64,000 bases of DNA from Gymnothorax reevesii (GCA_029721435.1 CM056580.1:71201367-71265366); one strand, 5' to 3'. Counted from the stretch's first letter, positions 32,001 to 43,614 are shown. Numbers and translations are program-made. The notes: generated from the sequence alone by a model not told the origin.

Positions 32001-34541
32001 ACTTCTGCCATTCAACTCTTTACCCCGTAAATGCTTTCATTATGTACTTCAGAATGGCAGCCTTCACGCTATAACTGATGAAAAATAGATAATCCAAATA
32101 CATGTCACTGTCGACATTAATTTGAAGCATCAGGACTATGGACCAAAGGATTGCTTAATTAGGATTAGGTCAAGTCTGTCAAAGGTGTTTGGGGTTACTG
32201 GGCTGTTAAATGCTTCAAAACATTCCTGCCATTTATATAAAACTTTAAAACAGGAAATATGACTAACCTTTCCAACTAGCTTTCCCTTCCGGTTCATGCA
32301 GAGGTAGCGTCCACTCTCTGCTCCCCTGATCCGAACCCGGCTGCCGAAGGTGTCCGTCTCAACAAAGAGCCTGGCTGCAATATAAAGTGGAGTCCACCGT
32401 ATCAACACATAGCCCTGGTGAAAAAACAAGTCCCAGCTGTATTACAGCCCAGCTAAACCCTGTATTATGTCCAAGCCCAAACAACATTGTATTATCTGAT
32501 TGATACATTGACTTCAGTGCATGAGGACAGAAGTTTATGACTGGAATTATGACTGAGATGGCATAATAATTTTTATCATTGTGACAGACATTCATTTTCA
32601 GAACCAGGTGTATAAGTCAGGAAAGAAAAATGGGAGTCCTGAATTTTTGCATGCATTAGAGATTATAAGGCATAATATATTCGATTCAGGAATGATAATA
32701 CCCAAAATATTGCAACTGCAGTGATTACTGCCCATGGATTTTGGTTCAGAATTTCAGAGAAGGTAAAGAAGCTGAATTGTACCGCCTGCAATGAAGACCC
32801 TAGAAGTTTTTCTTGCAAAAGCTTGAAAAATGAATTGAGATGCAAGATGTGTTCTGACTCTCAAGCAATCTCAAGAGCAGAATCTGCATTGTTAAATATC
32901 CTCATTTATTTACAAAGCAAATATGTTTTACAAATGTGAACATCTAACAGCTTAAACCTCAGCAGGATTAGTGTGAACGTAAACAATGCAAAATGCAGCT
33001 CAGAGCTGCATTGTACTGTGACTCCAAAAAAATTTGGCATTGATTAAAAGAAACACAGTACATGCTCTATGTAACTAAATACTCCCTATAATGACTATGA
33101 TACTGGAAACCAAGAGAGATGTTCAGATTACATACATCAGTAAGGCTACTGTTAAATGATGTTAAATATTTGTCTTTCAAATAAAATGAACAGGGGTAAT
33201 TATGAGGGGCATGTGAAATAATTGCGAGCCTCCTAAGCCTTTTTGGTCTGGCCACTGAAGGATTTGTTAAAAGTTTGTGTTATGGCATGTTAGACAGAGG
33301 TACTTTGTTCAAAGATATTTAAGCAGTGAATAGCTTTCCAAGCCAATTTTTCAAACAGAAAATGCTTAATTGACTACAAATACATTTCCAGCCAACCATA
33401 CTGAACCGTTCTAATCACGTCTTTCTCTCTGCTTGTGTATTGCACTCAGACAGAGAGCGCCGTTTGATTGACCAAATGATGGCTATTCACACGTCTGATT
33501 GCCATATTACCGTACACATTGCGAGAGACTCATGAATTCAGCATACTTAGCTTTGGCTGTCGCTGCAAAATTATCAATAAATTTAACTGATGTATTAGTC
33601 ATCTTCGGATTGTAAAGCAAATGCTGAGTACGTCGCGTGCACTCTTAAAAAAGAGATGAATAAACCCACCGAAAGTGTTGCCATCTTCAGCAGTAGCGGT
33701 GACCTTCTTGCCTTGAATCTGGACGTGCTTGCCACTGGTCCTGCTGTATAGCTGGTAGACTCTGATTTGTCGTCGGCTGAGCTGGTCCGTCACTGCGCCC
33801 TGCTCCCTCACATACTGGTTAAAATTAGGAGACGGGTGATTCTCCCCCTTTTATTATGCAAAGGGAAAAATAAAATCATATTTCTTTTCTACTTTTTTCT
33901 AAATGGTCGAAATTTAACATGCAGTGCAAACTGAGCAAAGTACACCTGTTAAGAAGTCGGGACAGTAGAGGATACACAGAATATAATATTTGGGCACCGA
34001 ATTTAAACAGTTGGGCCAACTATTCTCGATTATTTTTATTGCAAATAAATTTCTGGGCTGGTGACAGTTATCCTATCTTCATTAAAATGTGTAGTTGCCA
34101 ATTGCGTCACAACACAAAACAGTCATGGGCATATTTCCAGGGGAAAAAAAGAGTAGGTCCCTATACGACCTCCCTCAAACGAATAAAACCTCAGGCATAC
34201 GGTGATACACGTGCACATAGCACATAAAACACACACACACAGACACACACAAAAACACCCATTTCATAAATTATTTTCACACGTCACTCAATAAATATAA
34301 AAGATAGAGGCCCATCAGATAAACCCTAAAAAATCTAAATACAAAGACATAGCCTACCTGAGCATGACACCACAGCACGAAGAAATGGAATGATCTGAAA
34401 TGATTAAAAAAATGAAAAATTAAAAATTGAAAATGAGAAGTCATGGCTGTTGCTTAATATGGCCAACTGTACATATTGCTGATGAGTAGATAATAGCGTA
34501 GTATCTTACATGTAAATGCAGCGCTGATTTATAGCATACAT
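28731..34541 (-). CDS. fgf17: Fibroblast growth factor 17, complete
   Basis: Five exons join to 645 nt, 214 aa plus stop: 34510-34541, 34358-34394, 33670-33847, 32268-32374 and 28731-29021. All introns are GT-AG and phases agree. Residues 1-23 form a hydrophobic signal peptide ([12 protein letters not shown] at its end). The mature N-terminus [13 protein letters not shown] is diagnostic of FGF17. The beta-trefoil core includes [20 protein letters not shown] and [17 protein letters not shown], with an N-glycosylation site at N136-Y-T and a basic C-terminal tail. Human FGF17 is 216 aa. It would be a secreted ligand of FGF receptors acting in brain and mesoderm patterning like other FGF8-subfamily members. 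The C-terminus RNRKSRTSP distinguishes it from fgf8 and fgf18, and its neighbour xpo7 supports the call. Confidence 0.97.
29371..30655 (-). mobile_element. Tc1 element in the last fgf17 intron
   Basis: The ends TACAATAGTATGCAGTGATG and its inverse near 30634-30655 match the copy at 40176-43333. The body carries a decayed minus-strand transposase (N-terminal region near 30150-30250, catalytic region near 29640-29720). The insertion lies wholly within intron 4 and would be spliced out. The upstream stretch at about 29198-29370 may be an edge of another Tc1. Confidence 0.85.
32268..32374 (-). CDS. fgf17: fgf17 coding exon 4
   Basis: A 107-nt exon between TTGCAG and GTTAGT encodes [16 protein letters not shown] through GKLVGK, part of the trefoil core including Cys108. 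Confidence 0.97.
33670..33847 (-). CDS. fgf17: fgf17 coding exon 3
   Basis: A 178-nt exon runs from GGG GAG AAT (GENHPSP) to GNTF plus one base, with donor GTGGGT. It encodes the N-terminal receptor-specificity segment and the start of the trefoil. An internal CAG at 33815-33817 can act as an alternative acceptor. Confidence 0.96.
33815..33817 (-). promoter_or_regulatory. Alternative 3' splice site inside fgf17 exon 3
   Basis: The codons AAC CAG | TAT GTG place an in-frame AG 33 nt into the exon. Using it would drop [11 protein letters not shown] and fuse the signal peptide to YVREQG. This is the a/b-type N-terminal choice described for FGF8 and FGF17 in mammals. Presence is seen; use is inferred. 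Confidence 0.65.
34358..34394 (-). CDS. fgf17: fgf17 coding exon 2
   Basis: A 37-nt exon between TTTCAG and GTAGGC completes the signal peptide ([12 protein letters not shown]). Together with exon 1 it gives exactly 23 codons. Confidence 0.9.
34510..34541 (-). CDS. fgf17: fgf17 coding exon 1
   Basis: This 32-nt coding part starts ATG TAT GCT ATA and ends at donor GTAAGA. It encodes [10 protein letters not shown] plus two bases of the next codon. The very short first coding exon matches the FGF8-subfamily layout. Confidence 0.88.
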
Positions 34542-35250
34542 TCTCACGATTTTCCCCCAGTGGTCAGTCACTTATATTCCAAAAAACAGAGGAATGTAAA
34601 TCCAGTTGAATTTCTCCTCAAGAAAAATGTTCGTTCTCACTTGATGTGTCCTTTTCCAGTCACTGTTCAAATGGGCAAACTTATTCCAGTAAAAACAAAA
34701 ATAAGATTTGTTTTTAATATTAGAGATGATAAAATGTATCTTCATAAATCCCCCCTTCGAAACATAACCTACATTGACCCGCTCATTAGGTAAACATTAA
34801 TCCAATTTCAAAAGTAAACTTGAGTAAACTGCGATAGAGTATCCAAATATACAATTGCTACCCGGTGTGTCGTCAAATTCCATTATTTCTGGCAAAGGAA
34901 GTGGCCTCTTTGTTGGGGATCCCAACAAAATACAAATAGACTCATTATGTACAAACTCGTCTCAGCGGCGGGCACTGGGCTGGGATGTAACGAAAGCGAC
35001 CGAAGCTCTGTTTACGCTGTCACAACGTCCCCGGATATATCCAGATTTAAAAAGCCACCTCGCTCCTCGCGCGCCTCGGTCCCTGACGGTGGTAAGGTGA
35101 AAAATGAGCGAAGATGAGATCCCTCCCATGTATTTGGAAGGGGTCTTGTATAGTGGGTGGGCAAGAGGAGACTGCATGGTGTCACCTTGAATCAGCACAA
35201 GCTGCTGAGAAAAGTTATCGGGTAGCGGTCCATCATTTTAAATAACTTGG
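34542..35250 (-). promoter_or_regulatory. fgf17 5' flank, probable leader/promoter region
   Basis: The 0.7 kb upstream of the fgf17 start includes a GC- and CpG-richer patch at about 34960-35095 and, further upstream, a TATA-like box (CTATACAAG, about 35147-35155 on the minus strand). The transcription start cannot be fixed by reading. Confidence 0.35.
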
Positions 35251-35724
35251 CCTATTGATTTGAAATACCACGACAGCGCAGCTAAGGATATCTTAAAATG
35301 TGCTGCAAATATAAATTTTAACGGCCGGCTGGTAACATAATGATGCAACTTTTGCAAAAATAATAGCTATTTTTAGCATATCGCTAAATAGGCCTACTGT
35401 GGGGAGAACACCACCACCAAAAAAAAAAACAAAGCAAAACAAAACAAAAAACCACAATGTAAAAATGTTTGTGAAACAGCAAACAAATATAAAATGAAAG
35501 AGGAAAAGATCACCCACAGAAGATCCATAAAAATCCCACCTGCAGAACGAGTAAATGGGAAATTATATGCACAAGTTGCGTGCACTATCTCCACAAAGTT
35601 TTCAACAAAATATTTGTTGACCTGCCTTAATATACGAAGACGCTGAGTTTACTTTTCTCACAAGATAAACGTACAAAAATGTTTGAAAAACGAACAAACA
35701 AATACATAAATAAATATATAGGCC
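35251..35724. other. Unassigned non-coding DNA
   Basis: A-rich DNA with homopolymer runs near 35410-35450. Nothing was recognised. Confidence 0.4.
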
Positions 35725-35830
35725 TCTGTCAGAACCAGAATCAGAATATGCTTTATTGCAAAGTACGTTTACACATACGAGGAATTTGCCGTGGTAAGTA
35801 AGTGCAAAATGAATATACCTTGTTGTCTGA
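35725..35830 (-). mobile_element. LINE 3' end fragment
   Basis: CAGAACCAGAATCAGAATAT followed by GCTTTATTGCAAAGTACGTT and ACACATACGAGGAATTTGCC is the inverse of a common fish LINE 3' tail. Only the tail remains. Confidence 0.65.
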
Positions 35831-37244
35831 TCTGTGATGTAACTGTTTCATTGACCGAGAACCGATTTTATATACTGTCGCTTTGAAAAAGCCTTTTCCA
35901 AATAATTATAATGTAATTTAAACTTTAGGTGCTGTTGTGTAGTTCCCAATCCACCAACACCAAAAAAAAAAGAGAATTTAATTATCTTCGTATCTTGTCA
36001 AAGGAGTTTCGACTCACACCATTTGCTAATGTGGTAGCCTCAATCAACAACGACAAGTCTACTTCTCATAGCGGTAGAAGTAGTTATCTTTTGTTCCATT
36101 ATGTGGAATCAACATCAGCATGGTGCTGACAATTACCCACAGGATGCTCAAGTTTCTTACTGCTGAGGAACAATAATTTGTGGCACTGAACAGGTTTCAC
36201 TCATCAATATCTTCAGAAAAATCACTATTTTAATCACCCAAGGATAGACAGTCAAACATCTCTAAAATGATTGATGCAACTTTTAAAGCAATTTACGATT
36301 GCATGTTTTCTTACTTAAAAACAACTTTGAGGACTTGCAGCGTGCAGTGACGCATGTAATATCATGCAGTGGAAACAGATCTGCTAAGCAGCAACGAGAA
36401 ATGAGAGTAACTGCTGACATTTTTTTTCTTCTTCTTTTCCTTTTTTTTTGCGCGCAGTCACACTTCAGTCAAGTGGGTCATAGATATGATTAGCATTCTA
36501 AGGCTATATTTTATCATCAATACAAAGGTTGTGAGTTTCATTGAATAATTCAGGAATTTGATTGTATTATCTCAAATATAATGACGAAATTGATGTCTAA
36601 GATCAAAGGCAAAGCCTTAGGATTATTGCACAATCTGCACAAGAATTAAAAACTCTGACTGAGCAACCTGGCCCATAATTTGAACCTTCTCAAAATCACT
36701 CCAGTCACAGTAGTGCTCTTGTTCCCCCCCCAGAATATTTCTGAAAAATACAATTTGAGGAGACAAACCCCTCCCCCCACACACTCCTCGAAAAGCGCAG
36801 TAGAAAAAAATTTATTTGCGTAAAAGCCTTGTATTTTAACCCTGGACTTTAAAGCAAAGATCACAGGGGAACCAAGTGCAGTTCAGTTTGTGAAAGACCT
36901 CGTGCTCTGTAATTATTCCATTAAAACCATGCTTTCACTATAAAAGACTGCATTCCTACTCAATAAATCATGTCATATCAGTGTCTTTACAATGCTATCC
37001 CTTATGCTTACATCACCTCACTGTCCTGTCTGTCTTGCAGATAAGTCGTCACTCACAACATAAAAGCCATTTGGCTTTTCAATGGGGAAAATGCCTTGTA
37101 GCAATCGATTCTACTTATTAATGTCACTTTGAGGAAGCTTTCAATCCATCAATCAATCTAAAATGCCCCAATGAAATGACCTTTATATAGAGAAGCAAAA
37201 ATAACACAGGGTTAATATCTGTCAAGAAGACTCTATTCCATGCA
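35831..37244. other. Unassigned non-coding DNA
   Basis: No gene or clear repeat was seen. The C-run at 36725-36732 and C-rich 36771-36780 are simple sequence. Confidence 0.4.
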
Positions 37245-37400
37245 TTATAACTACAATGCAGAAAAAGTTGGAACATAATGAAAATTGTGAATAAAAATCA
37301 GAAAGCAATGATTCCTTAATTTGCTTTGGCTTGTGTGCCATTGCAGGCAATAGGAAGACAAGATTTTAAATGTTATATTTGGTCAAATTCATCTTATTAA
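37245..37400. mobile_element. Tc1 terminal fragment
   Basis: GCAGAAAAAGTTGGAACATA and the following AT-rich bases match the inverse of the end at about 44080-44150. Only a terminus remains. Confidence 0.5.
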
Positions 37401-37404
37401 CTAG

Positions 37405-38250
37405 GCATATGCCGTCGGAGGTGACGGCTTGGGGTATAACCCCGAACGCCCCCAATCCTCCAATTCCCCAATCCTTGAATAGACTTTCATGTCAACTTAA
37501 TTTCAGGTCAATCGTACAAATGGTTCTGAAGATATGGTCAAAATGGTAATTTTCCATCACAAAGCGCCACCTGGTGGCAAAATATTGAACCGTACAGGTA
37601 TGATTTCATCATGTGACACGTTGTGAGGTCATGACCTTGCAGTTGCACATAGTTTCATGTCAATTGGAGAAATAGTTCCAAAGATATGGCAAAAATGGTT
37701 ACTTTTATGTGACAAAGCTCCACCTTGTGTCAAAATTTTGAACCAAACAGGTATAATGTCATCGTGGGACACATCCTCAGGTCATGACCTTTCAATTGCA
37801 CTTGATTTGAGGTCAATCGGACAAATATTTCCAAGAGATATGATCAAAACAGTGATTTTTTCAGTTTTTGGCCCCTGGTGGCCATCTAGAAATTGTAAAT
37901 TGTCCAAAATCGAATCGGTTCTTCCTCTTTATGATACTTACTTATATGCAAAACTTGGAATTTCTAATTGAAATATTACTGAAGTTATCGCGTTAACACG
38001 TAAATCAGTTTTTGGCCCCTAGTGGCCAATCTAGAAATCGTAAAATTGTCCAAAATCGAATCACTTCTTCCTCTTTATGATACTTACTTATATGCAAAAC
38101 TTGAAATTTCTAATTGAAATATTACTGAAAGTTATTGCGTCAACACGTAGGGCGGTGCGGTGGCGGCGGGGGTGGCGGCGGTCAGACCAAAACCATAATA
38201 TCCCCGGAACGCCATTTGGCGTTCGGAAATATAATGACTCAGAATTGCTG
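37405..38250. repeat. Modular tandem-repeat element with hairpin ends
   Basis: A unit of about 145 bp (TTTTTGGCCCCTGGTGGCCA through AAATATTACTGAAGTTATCG) occurs twice in tandem, about 37860-38005 and 38006-38150. Upstream, another unit with (A)GATATGG(C)AAAAATGGT and a CACCTGGTGG-like core occurs about three times from 37490 to 37860. The right end contains a perfect hairpin, GAACGCC-ATTT-GGCGTTC, near 38208-38225, next to a GGC-rich patch. I believe it is a dispersed fish repeat but cannot name it. Confidence 0.7.
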
Positions 38251-38379
38251 TGGTAAGCTTTTCTCATATTATATGATGTTGCATCCACAAATGGCAGTTA
38301 AAATTTTTACCATATAAAATGAAAGCATTATATTTACACTGTCCAAGAGCACCATCAACTTCTTTGGGCTCTGAGGCAT

Positions 38380-38775
38380 CTTGATGGACTTTTACACAGC
38401 TGACAGCTTAATTCTGGCCAGACAAATCAATGTGTCAGGTCTTTTGTGGAAGAAATGTACACTGTGTGTTCTGGACCAAAGAAGAAAAGGACTATCCAGA
38501 CTGTTACCAGTGACTCAGTCTATCTTAAGGACAGGACACAACACATTTCAGTGGATGGCATTCAGACTAGGACTGATAAAATCAGCAGAGGAGTCCCTCA
38601 AGGTTCAATGCTTAGCCCTTTGTTATTCACCCTCTACCTGAATAATATTGGCTTATTGACTTATCTGTAGATAAGTAGCAATCAAACTTACAAGTATATG
38701 CTGATGACATTGTCATTTACTTGAGTCCTTCTTGGGTTCAGCAGGTGGCATTTACTCTTCAGTAAGATTTTAATT
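38380..38775 (+). pseudogene. LINE reverse transcriptase fragment
   Basis: The reading RGVPQGSMLSPLLFTLYLNN (about 38590-38650) and YADDIVIY (about 38698-38722) are reverse transcriptase motifs of a non-LTR retrotransposon. Stops and a small frame change separate them. The motif style fits the Rex1/CR1/L2 group. The C-terminal part continues at about 40050-40175 and 43334-43530. Confidence 0.88.
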
Positions 38776-38809
38776 CTATTCAAAGATCTCTTATTGAGTT
38801 GACGCTCGT

Positions 38810-39330
38810 CTTAAAGGAGAATTCTGGTGCAAAATTGACTTGGGGGGTGTATTGAAACATGATAACGAATACTAACCTTTGTCGAATACCCCACCTCCGT
38901 ATGCACGCAATATTTCAAAATGAATGGCTTTTTAGCCGAAGCTCCCAACAGGCTTACAATGGTAGTGAATCAGGCGTAGCATTGCAATGCAAAGAAATCC
39001 CTATTTTTTTTCATCATTTACAAGGCTCAAAGTAGCTCCACACTTCATCGGTAAAATTTTCAGGGCCCTGACATTTAAAACGAGGCACTGAAAACTTTGA
39101 AAATGCACCTGTAGTTTATTAAAAAAGACTATTTATGCAAACAGTACCTTGAGGTAGCTTCCAGTCACCTCCATCTTGAAAGTCACAATAAGCCGATTGA
39201 CGAGCACGAACGAACACGACATCAGTTTTTCACTTATAGGACCAATAAATCATTGTAAAAAACAAATTACCAACATCTCCATGCTGTCTAGATTCAATTT
39301 CTGTCTTAACTGAATTTTTGACAGCCGTTT
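38810..39330. repeat. Dispersed repeat (family not named)
   Basis: The segment with GAGAATTCTGGTGCAAAATT and TTAGCCGAAGCTCCCAACAG resembles a repeat I have seen widely in fish genomes. No terminal repeats or coding sequence are evident. It separates the two parts of the LINE. Confidence 0.45.
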
Positions 39331-39380
39331 GAAATCTGCCTTTACACGCTAACAGCTGCTGTCTTGTACACAGGTGACTG

Positions 39381-39843
39381 GCTTAGTCAATTTGTGAAGC
39401 TACATGTTACATTTCCATTTGCCAATTAGCTCATTGAGATAGAGGATGTTTCTTGGTGTGAAAGATTGTGAGTTCAAGCCTCAGCTCGTGCAACATTTCC
39501 AAATGAGAAATCTAACCAAACTTTTCACAAAGGTCCAGTCCCATGCCAGATGTCTTCAAGTGGAAACACAAGACAATAGTTCTGATGGTGGCGCTACAGC
39601 AAGCCTCTAAATTTCAAAACTTTAAAAATTCATATCAAATCAACCATATGTGCTACAGCTTTGGAACTTTCACTTTGAAATTTGCTTTTCCATAGCATGG
39701 ATGGGTACTGTCTGGCACCCTGATGCTCGGCTTAGTCAATTTGTGAAGCCACACATGAATTGTCTCTTGCCAATTAGCTCAGTGAGATAGAACATAGACC
39801 TCAGTCTCAGAAATCATGAGTTGAAGCCTCAACTGATGTAAAA
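39381..39843 (+). repeat. Two tRNA-like repeat units 350 bp apart
   Basis: A roughly 115-bp unit occurs at 39381-39495 and again at 39730-39843. Each has a box-A-like TTAGCTCA(T/G)TGAGATAGA and a box-B-like GAGTT(C/G)AAGCCTC at tRNA-like spacing. This suggests a tRNA-derived SINE head duplicated with intervening sequence. No cloverleaf with intact acceptor stem can be drawn, so it is not a tRNA gene. Confidence 0.6.
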
Positions 39844-40552
39844 TGCACATTAGAATGCCACCTTTTTTTCATCTTCCTACACTCTGCTTATTGCTCAGAA
39901 TTACCAAATTTGGCTAAAATTGCCCAGCCCCCACCATTGCTGCGAAGCAGCTATAATTCAGTTTACTATTCTACTCTAAGGTTAATTACTGGTCTTGGCT
40001 TCTGCACCCACCGTTGTTCCTTGAACAAGTCAGTAGGATGGGGGTCAAATTAATATATGCGAGACTTCCATTGTTTTTAATTTTTTTAACTGTGTTTTAT
40101 TTAAAATCCCACCATATCTTGCCTCTCTACTTACATAGCAAATGTGTTGCCACAGGACACGGATACAGGACTTCTTACAGTAGTGTGCAGTGATGATGGT
40201 GCTCTCAACAAAATGAAGATAAATCAGAAACCCAAGGACTACTGAAGTAATTATTTCATGTAATATTGGATCATATAGATGAAACTAAGTAAGCAGGTAA
40301 CAAATATATAGTAAAAACAAAAACAGTAGCTTTTCTGTCACCAGAAGTTTCTTTCCAACTGAGATAATTGTTGCACAACTTAGAAGTGCTTTTAGGGTCA
40401 TTCTCTTGTTGAAAATAAAATCTTCAACCAATCAGTCTTGTTCCAGGTGGCACTCCATGCCTCACAAGGATGCTGATACTGCTTTTGATCTATGATTCCG
40501 TCAATTTTTATGCGATCAGTGACTCTTTTTGCGCAGACTGAACCCCAAATCA

Positions 40553-42131
40553 TACAAAACCCAAAACCAGTGAAGTTGGCACGTTATGTAAATCGTAGAT
40601 AAAAACAGAATACAATGATTTGCAAATCCTTTTCAACTTATATTCAATTGAATACACTGCAAAGACAAGATGTTTAATGTTCAAACTGAGAAACTTTATT
40701 TTTTTGTTGCAAATAATCATTAACTTAGAATTTAAGTTGGCACAGGGGCCTTTTTACCACTGTGTTACATCGCCTTTCCTTTTAACAGCACTCAGTAAAC
40801 GTTTGGGAACTGAGGAGACCAATTTTTGAAGCTTTTCAGGTGGAACTCTTTCCCATTCTTGCTTGATGTACAGCTTAAGTTGTTCAACAGTCCAGGGTCT
40901 CCGTTGTCGTATTTTACGTTTCATAATGCGCCACACATTTTCAATGGGAGACAGGTCTGGACTACAGGCAGGCCAGTCTAGTGCCCGCACTCTTTTACTA
41001 CAGAGCCATGCTGTTGTAACACGTGCAGAATGTGGCTTGGCATTGTCTTGCTGAAATAAGCAGGGGCGTCCATGAAAAAGACGTTGCTTGTATGGCAACA
41101 TATGTTGCTCCAAATCCTGTATGTACCTTTCAGCATTAATGGTGCCTTCTCATATGTGTAAGTTGCCCATGCCTTGGGCACTAATTCCCATACCATCACA
41201 GATGCTGGCTTTTGAACTTTGTGCCTAAAACAGTCCGGATGGTTCTTTTCCTCTTTGGTCCGGAGGACGCGACATCCACAGTTTCCAAAAACAATTTGAA
41301 ATATGGACTTGTCAGACCACAGAACACTTTTCCACTTTGTATAAGTCCATCTTAGATGAGCTTGGGCCCAGCGAAGCCGGCGGCGTTTCTGGGTGCTGTT
41401 GGTAAATGGCATTCGCTTTGCATTGTAGAGTTTTAACTTGCACTTGCAGATGTAGTGACGAACTGTAGTTACTGACAGTGGTTTTCTGAAGTGTTCCTGA
41501 GCCCATGTGGTAATGTCCTTTACACACTGATGTCGGTTTTTGATGCAGTACCGGCTGAGGGATCGAAGGTCACGGGCATTCAATGTTGGTTTTCGGCCTT
41601 GTCGCTTACGTGCAATGATTCTCTGAACCTTTTGTCGATATTACGGACCGTAGATGATGAAATCCCTAAATTTCTTGCAGTAGCTCGTTGAGGAATGTTG
41701 TTTTTAAACTGTTCGACAATCAGCAAACGCATTTGTTCACTAAGTGGTGACCCTCGCCCCATCCTTGTTTGTGAATGACTGAGCATTTCAGGGAAGCTGC
41801 TTTTATACCCAATCATGGCACCCACCTGTTCCCAATTAGCCTGTTCACCTGTGGGATGTTCCAAAAAAGTGTTTGATGAGCATTCCTCAACTCTCTCAGT
41901 CTTTTTTGCCATTTGTGCCAGCTTTTTTGAAGCATGTTGCAGGCATCAAATTCCAAATGAGCTAATATTTGCAAAAAATTACAAAGTTTACCTGTTCGAA
42001 CATAACTTATGTAACTTGTCTTTGCAGTGTATTCAATTGAATATAGGTTGAAGGGGATTTGCAAATCATTGTATTCTGTTTTTATTTACGATTTCTGCAA
42101 CGTGCCAACTTCACTGGTTTTGGGTTTTGTA
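40553..42131 (-). mobile_element. Tc1/mariner element with ~130-200 bp inverted repeats
   Basis: The terminal inverted repeats start TACAAAACCCAAAACCAGTG and stay similar for well over 100 bp (for example CAGAATACAATGATTTGCAAAT and its inverse, GTATTCAATTGAATA). TA flanks both sides. It lies inside another Tc1, whose sequence resumes directly at both ends. It carries a frameshifted transposase. Confidence 0.95.
40754..41762 (-). pseudogene. Tc1 transposase pseudogene with two frameshifts
   Basis: The start is MGRGSPLSEQMRLLIVEQFK (helix-turn-helix region). The reading shifts frame near 41590, continues as NARDLRSLSRYCIKNRHQ and VLWSDKSIFQIVFGN (first catalytic Asp), and shifts again near 41120. 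It ends with CLFQQDNAKPHSA (second Asp), SPDLSPIENVWRI (Glu) and KRKGDVTQW. The DDE triad is readable and no long deletion is evident, so this is a fairly recent death. Confidence 0.93.
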
Positions 42132-43614
42132 ATATTACCGCCTTTATGTTTTACTGAAGGGGTTAAACAGTCATTTTGAAATGTTCTCCAACCCTACAGT
42201 GCACGAAAGTTCTGAATTTAAGTGATAAAATTTCAAATTTTTATTCATTGGTCCAAAGGACTTATTTCCAGTCCAGGGGCCTCATTTAAAAACGGTGCGT
42301 AGGCACAAAAATGATACTTAAGTCACTTTCTTTGCAGATTTCTGATTTATTAAAACAAACATGACATTATAGAAGGGACATTGTTAAGATTATGCAACAT
42401 GTCAATAAATTCCAAGTCCATTCTGATTAAAGAAATGAATATTCCATGCAGTTCATTTTACCCATAGGTTTATAAATTAGGTTTTTTTCCACAAAATGTC
42501 ATTTTATTTATTTTTTTGTGCGTACATATTATTTAAGTATGAAATCCATGCAAATTTTTATTAATAAGGCCCCTGGTGTCCCATCCTACAATTTCTTGGC
42601 AAACTCAAGTCTTTTTTTGATGTTGCCAGCTCTTGGCAGCAACATGGCCAACCAGTCAATTTTCTCACAGGTGCCTGGAAATAGTAGATCTTGATACTTT
42701 CATCTCTTCACTTGGTGCTATTAATATCATCACTGAGTTGTCGTGCTGTCAACCACCAATTTTTTTACTTATTACACACAGATAACTGTTGGAACTAGTT
42801 TTCAGAGAACTGGCCTCATTAAAACATTTTATAGTGTTTCTTACAGTGCTTTGGCAACATTAGCGTCTTTAACATCATTTAAGGCCACAATGCAGCGACG
42901 AACAATATTAGATAGCGCGTTCCGTTGGGAAATAGCCTTTAATACTTTGACTCTGCTCAAAGTTCATGTCACCTTATATACTGGAATTATTATCGTAGAG
43001 GCAATTTTGCTGAATAATGTTGCCTCACCCAGTTTAAACAATTTTTTTGCACCAATAATCGTGGAATGAGCCTTCAAACATGCTTGTACACCATTCAGGC
43101 TATACAATAATCAAAAAATAAAATTTGCCACACCTTTCAATCATATTCAAAAAATTGATGTTTACAGTGTTTTTGTTTATTACCCATATTTTTACCTCAA
43201 TGTACTTGTGAGATTGATTTTTCGTTCTCATTCCTTCATTTAGTGTTTTTCAATACATTTTCACCAAAAAAATATATTAAGACCCCTTTTAGATGAAATT
43301 GGTGGTGTATAATCATCACTGCACACTACTGTATGTCTAGATGTTCCTAATGTTCAAAGAGAGTTGGGTAAGACTTCTTTTTTATTAAAACATTCCGAAA
43401 ACCTGCAATCAGCTACAAGGTGAGCTGAAATTGATTCCTTTTGGACATTTTAAAACATTGAACAGATTGTTTTATCAGAACTGCTTTTGTTTTAAGTAAC
43501 TGTTATTTTGATTTTATCGGGACAATTCTGTTTAGTGTATTACTACTTAATTTCCTCTTGTATTTTAATCTTTTGTAATGTAGTACCCTGCTGATAAGGA
43601 GACTTTAGTGCAGC

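Larger units (their letters stand above)
40176..43333 (-). mobile_element. Tc1 element interrupted by another Tc1
   Basis: The ends TACAGTAGTGTGCAGTGATG and the inverse CATCACTGCACACTACTGTA are near-perfect at TA sites. The body matches the copies at 29371-30655 and 18650-19825. It is split at 40553-42131 by a second Tc1. The transposase is decayed (N-terminal region near 42590-42960, catalytic region near 40400-40550). Confidence 0.9.
40050..43540 (+). mobile_element. LINE C-terminal region split by nested Tc1 elements
   Basis: Across the Tc1 at 40176-43333 the reading joins as HRTRIQDF then LCLDVPNVQRELGKTSF, the VPRVRTELGK-type segment near the C-terminus of Rex1/L2-like LINE proteins. 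The frame is continuous when the Tc1 and one TA copy are removed. Stops occur later, so the LINE was dead or has since decayed. Confidence 0.75.

Noticed and set aside
37490..38150. CRISPR-like array
   Set aside because: The repeated units are long, adjacent and diverged, without short identical repeats and unique spacers, and the genome is a vertebrate's.
39421..39490. Possible tRNA gene
   Set aside because: Box-like motifs are present but no acceptor stem or cloverleaf; a repeat nearby shares the same features, so a SINE-like origin fits better.
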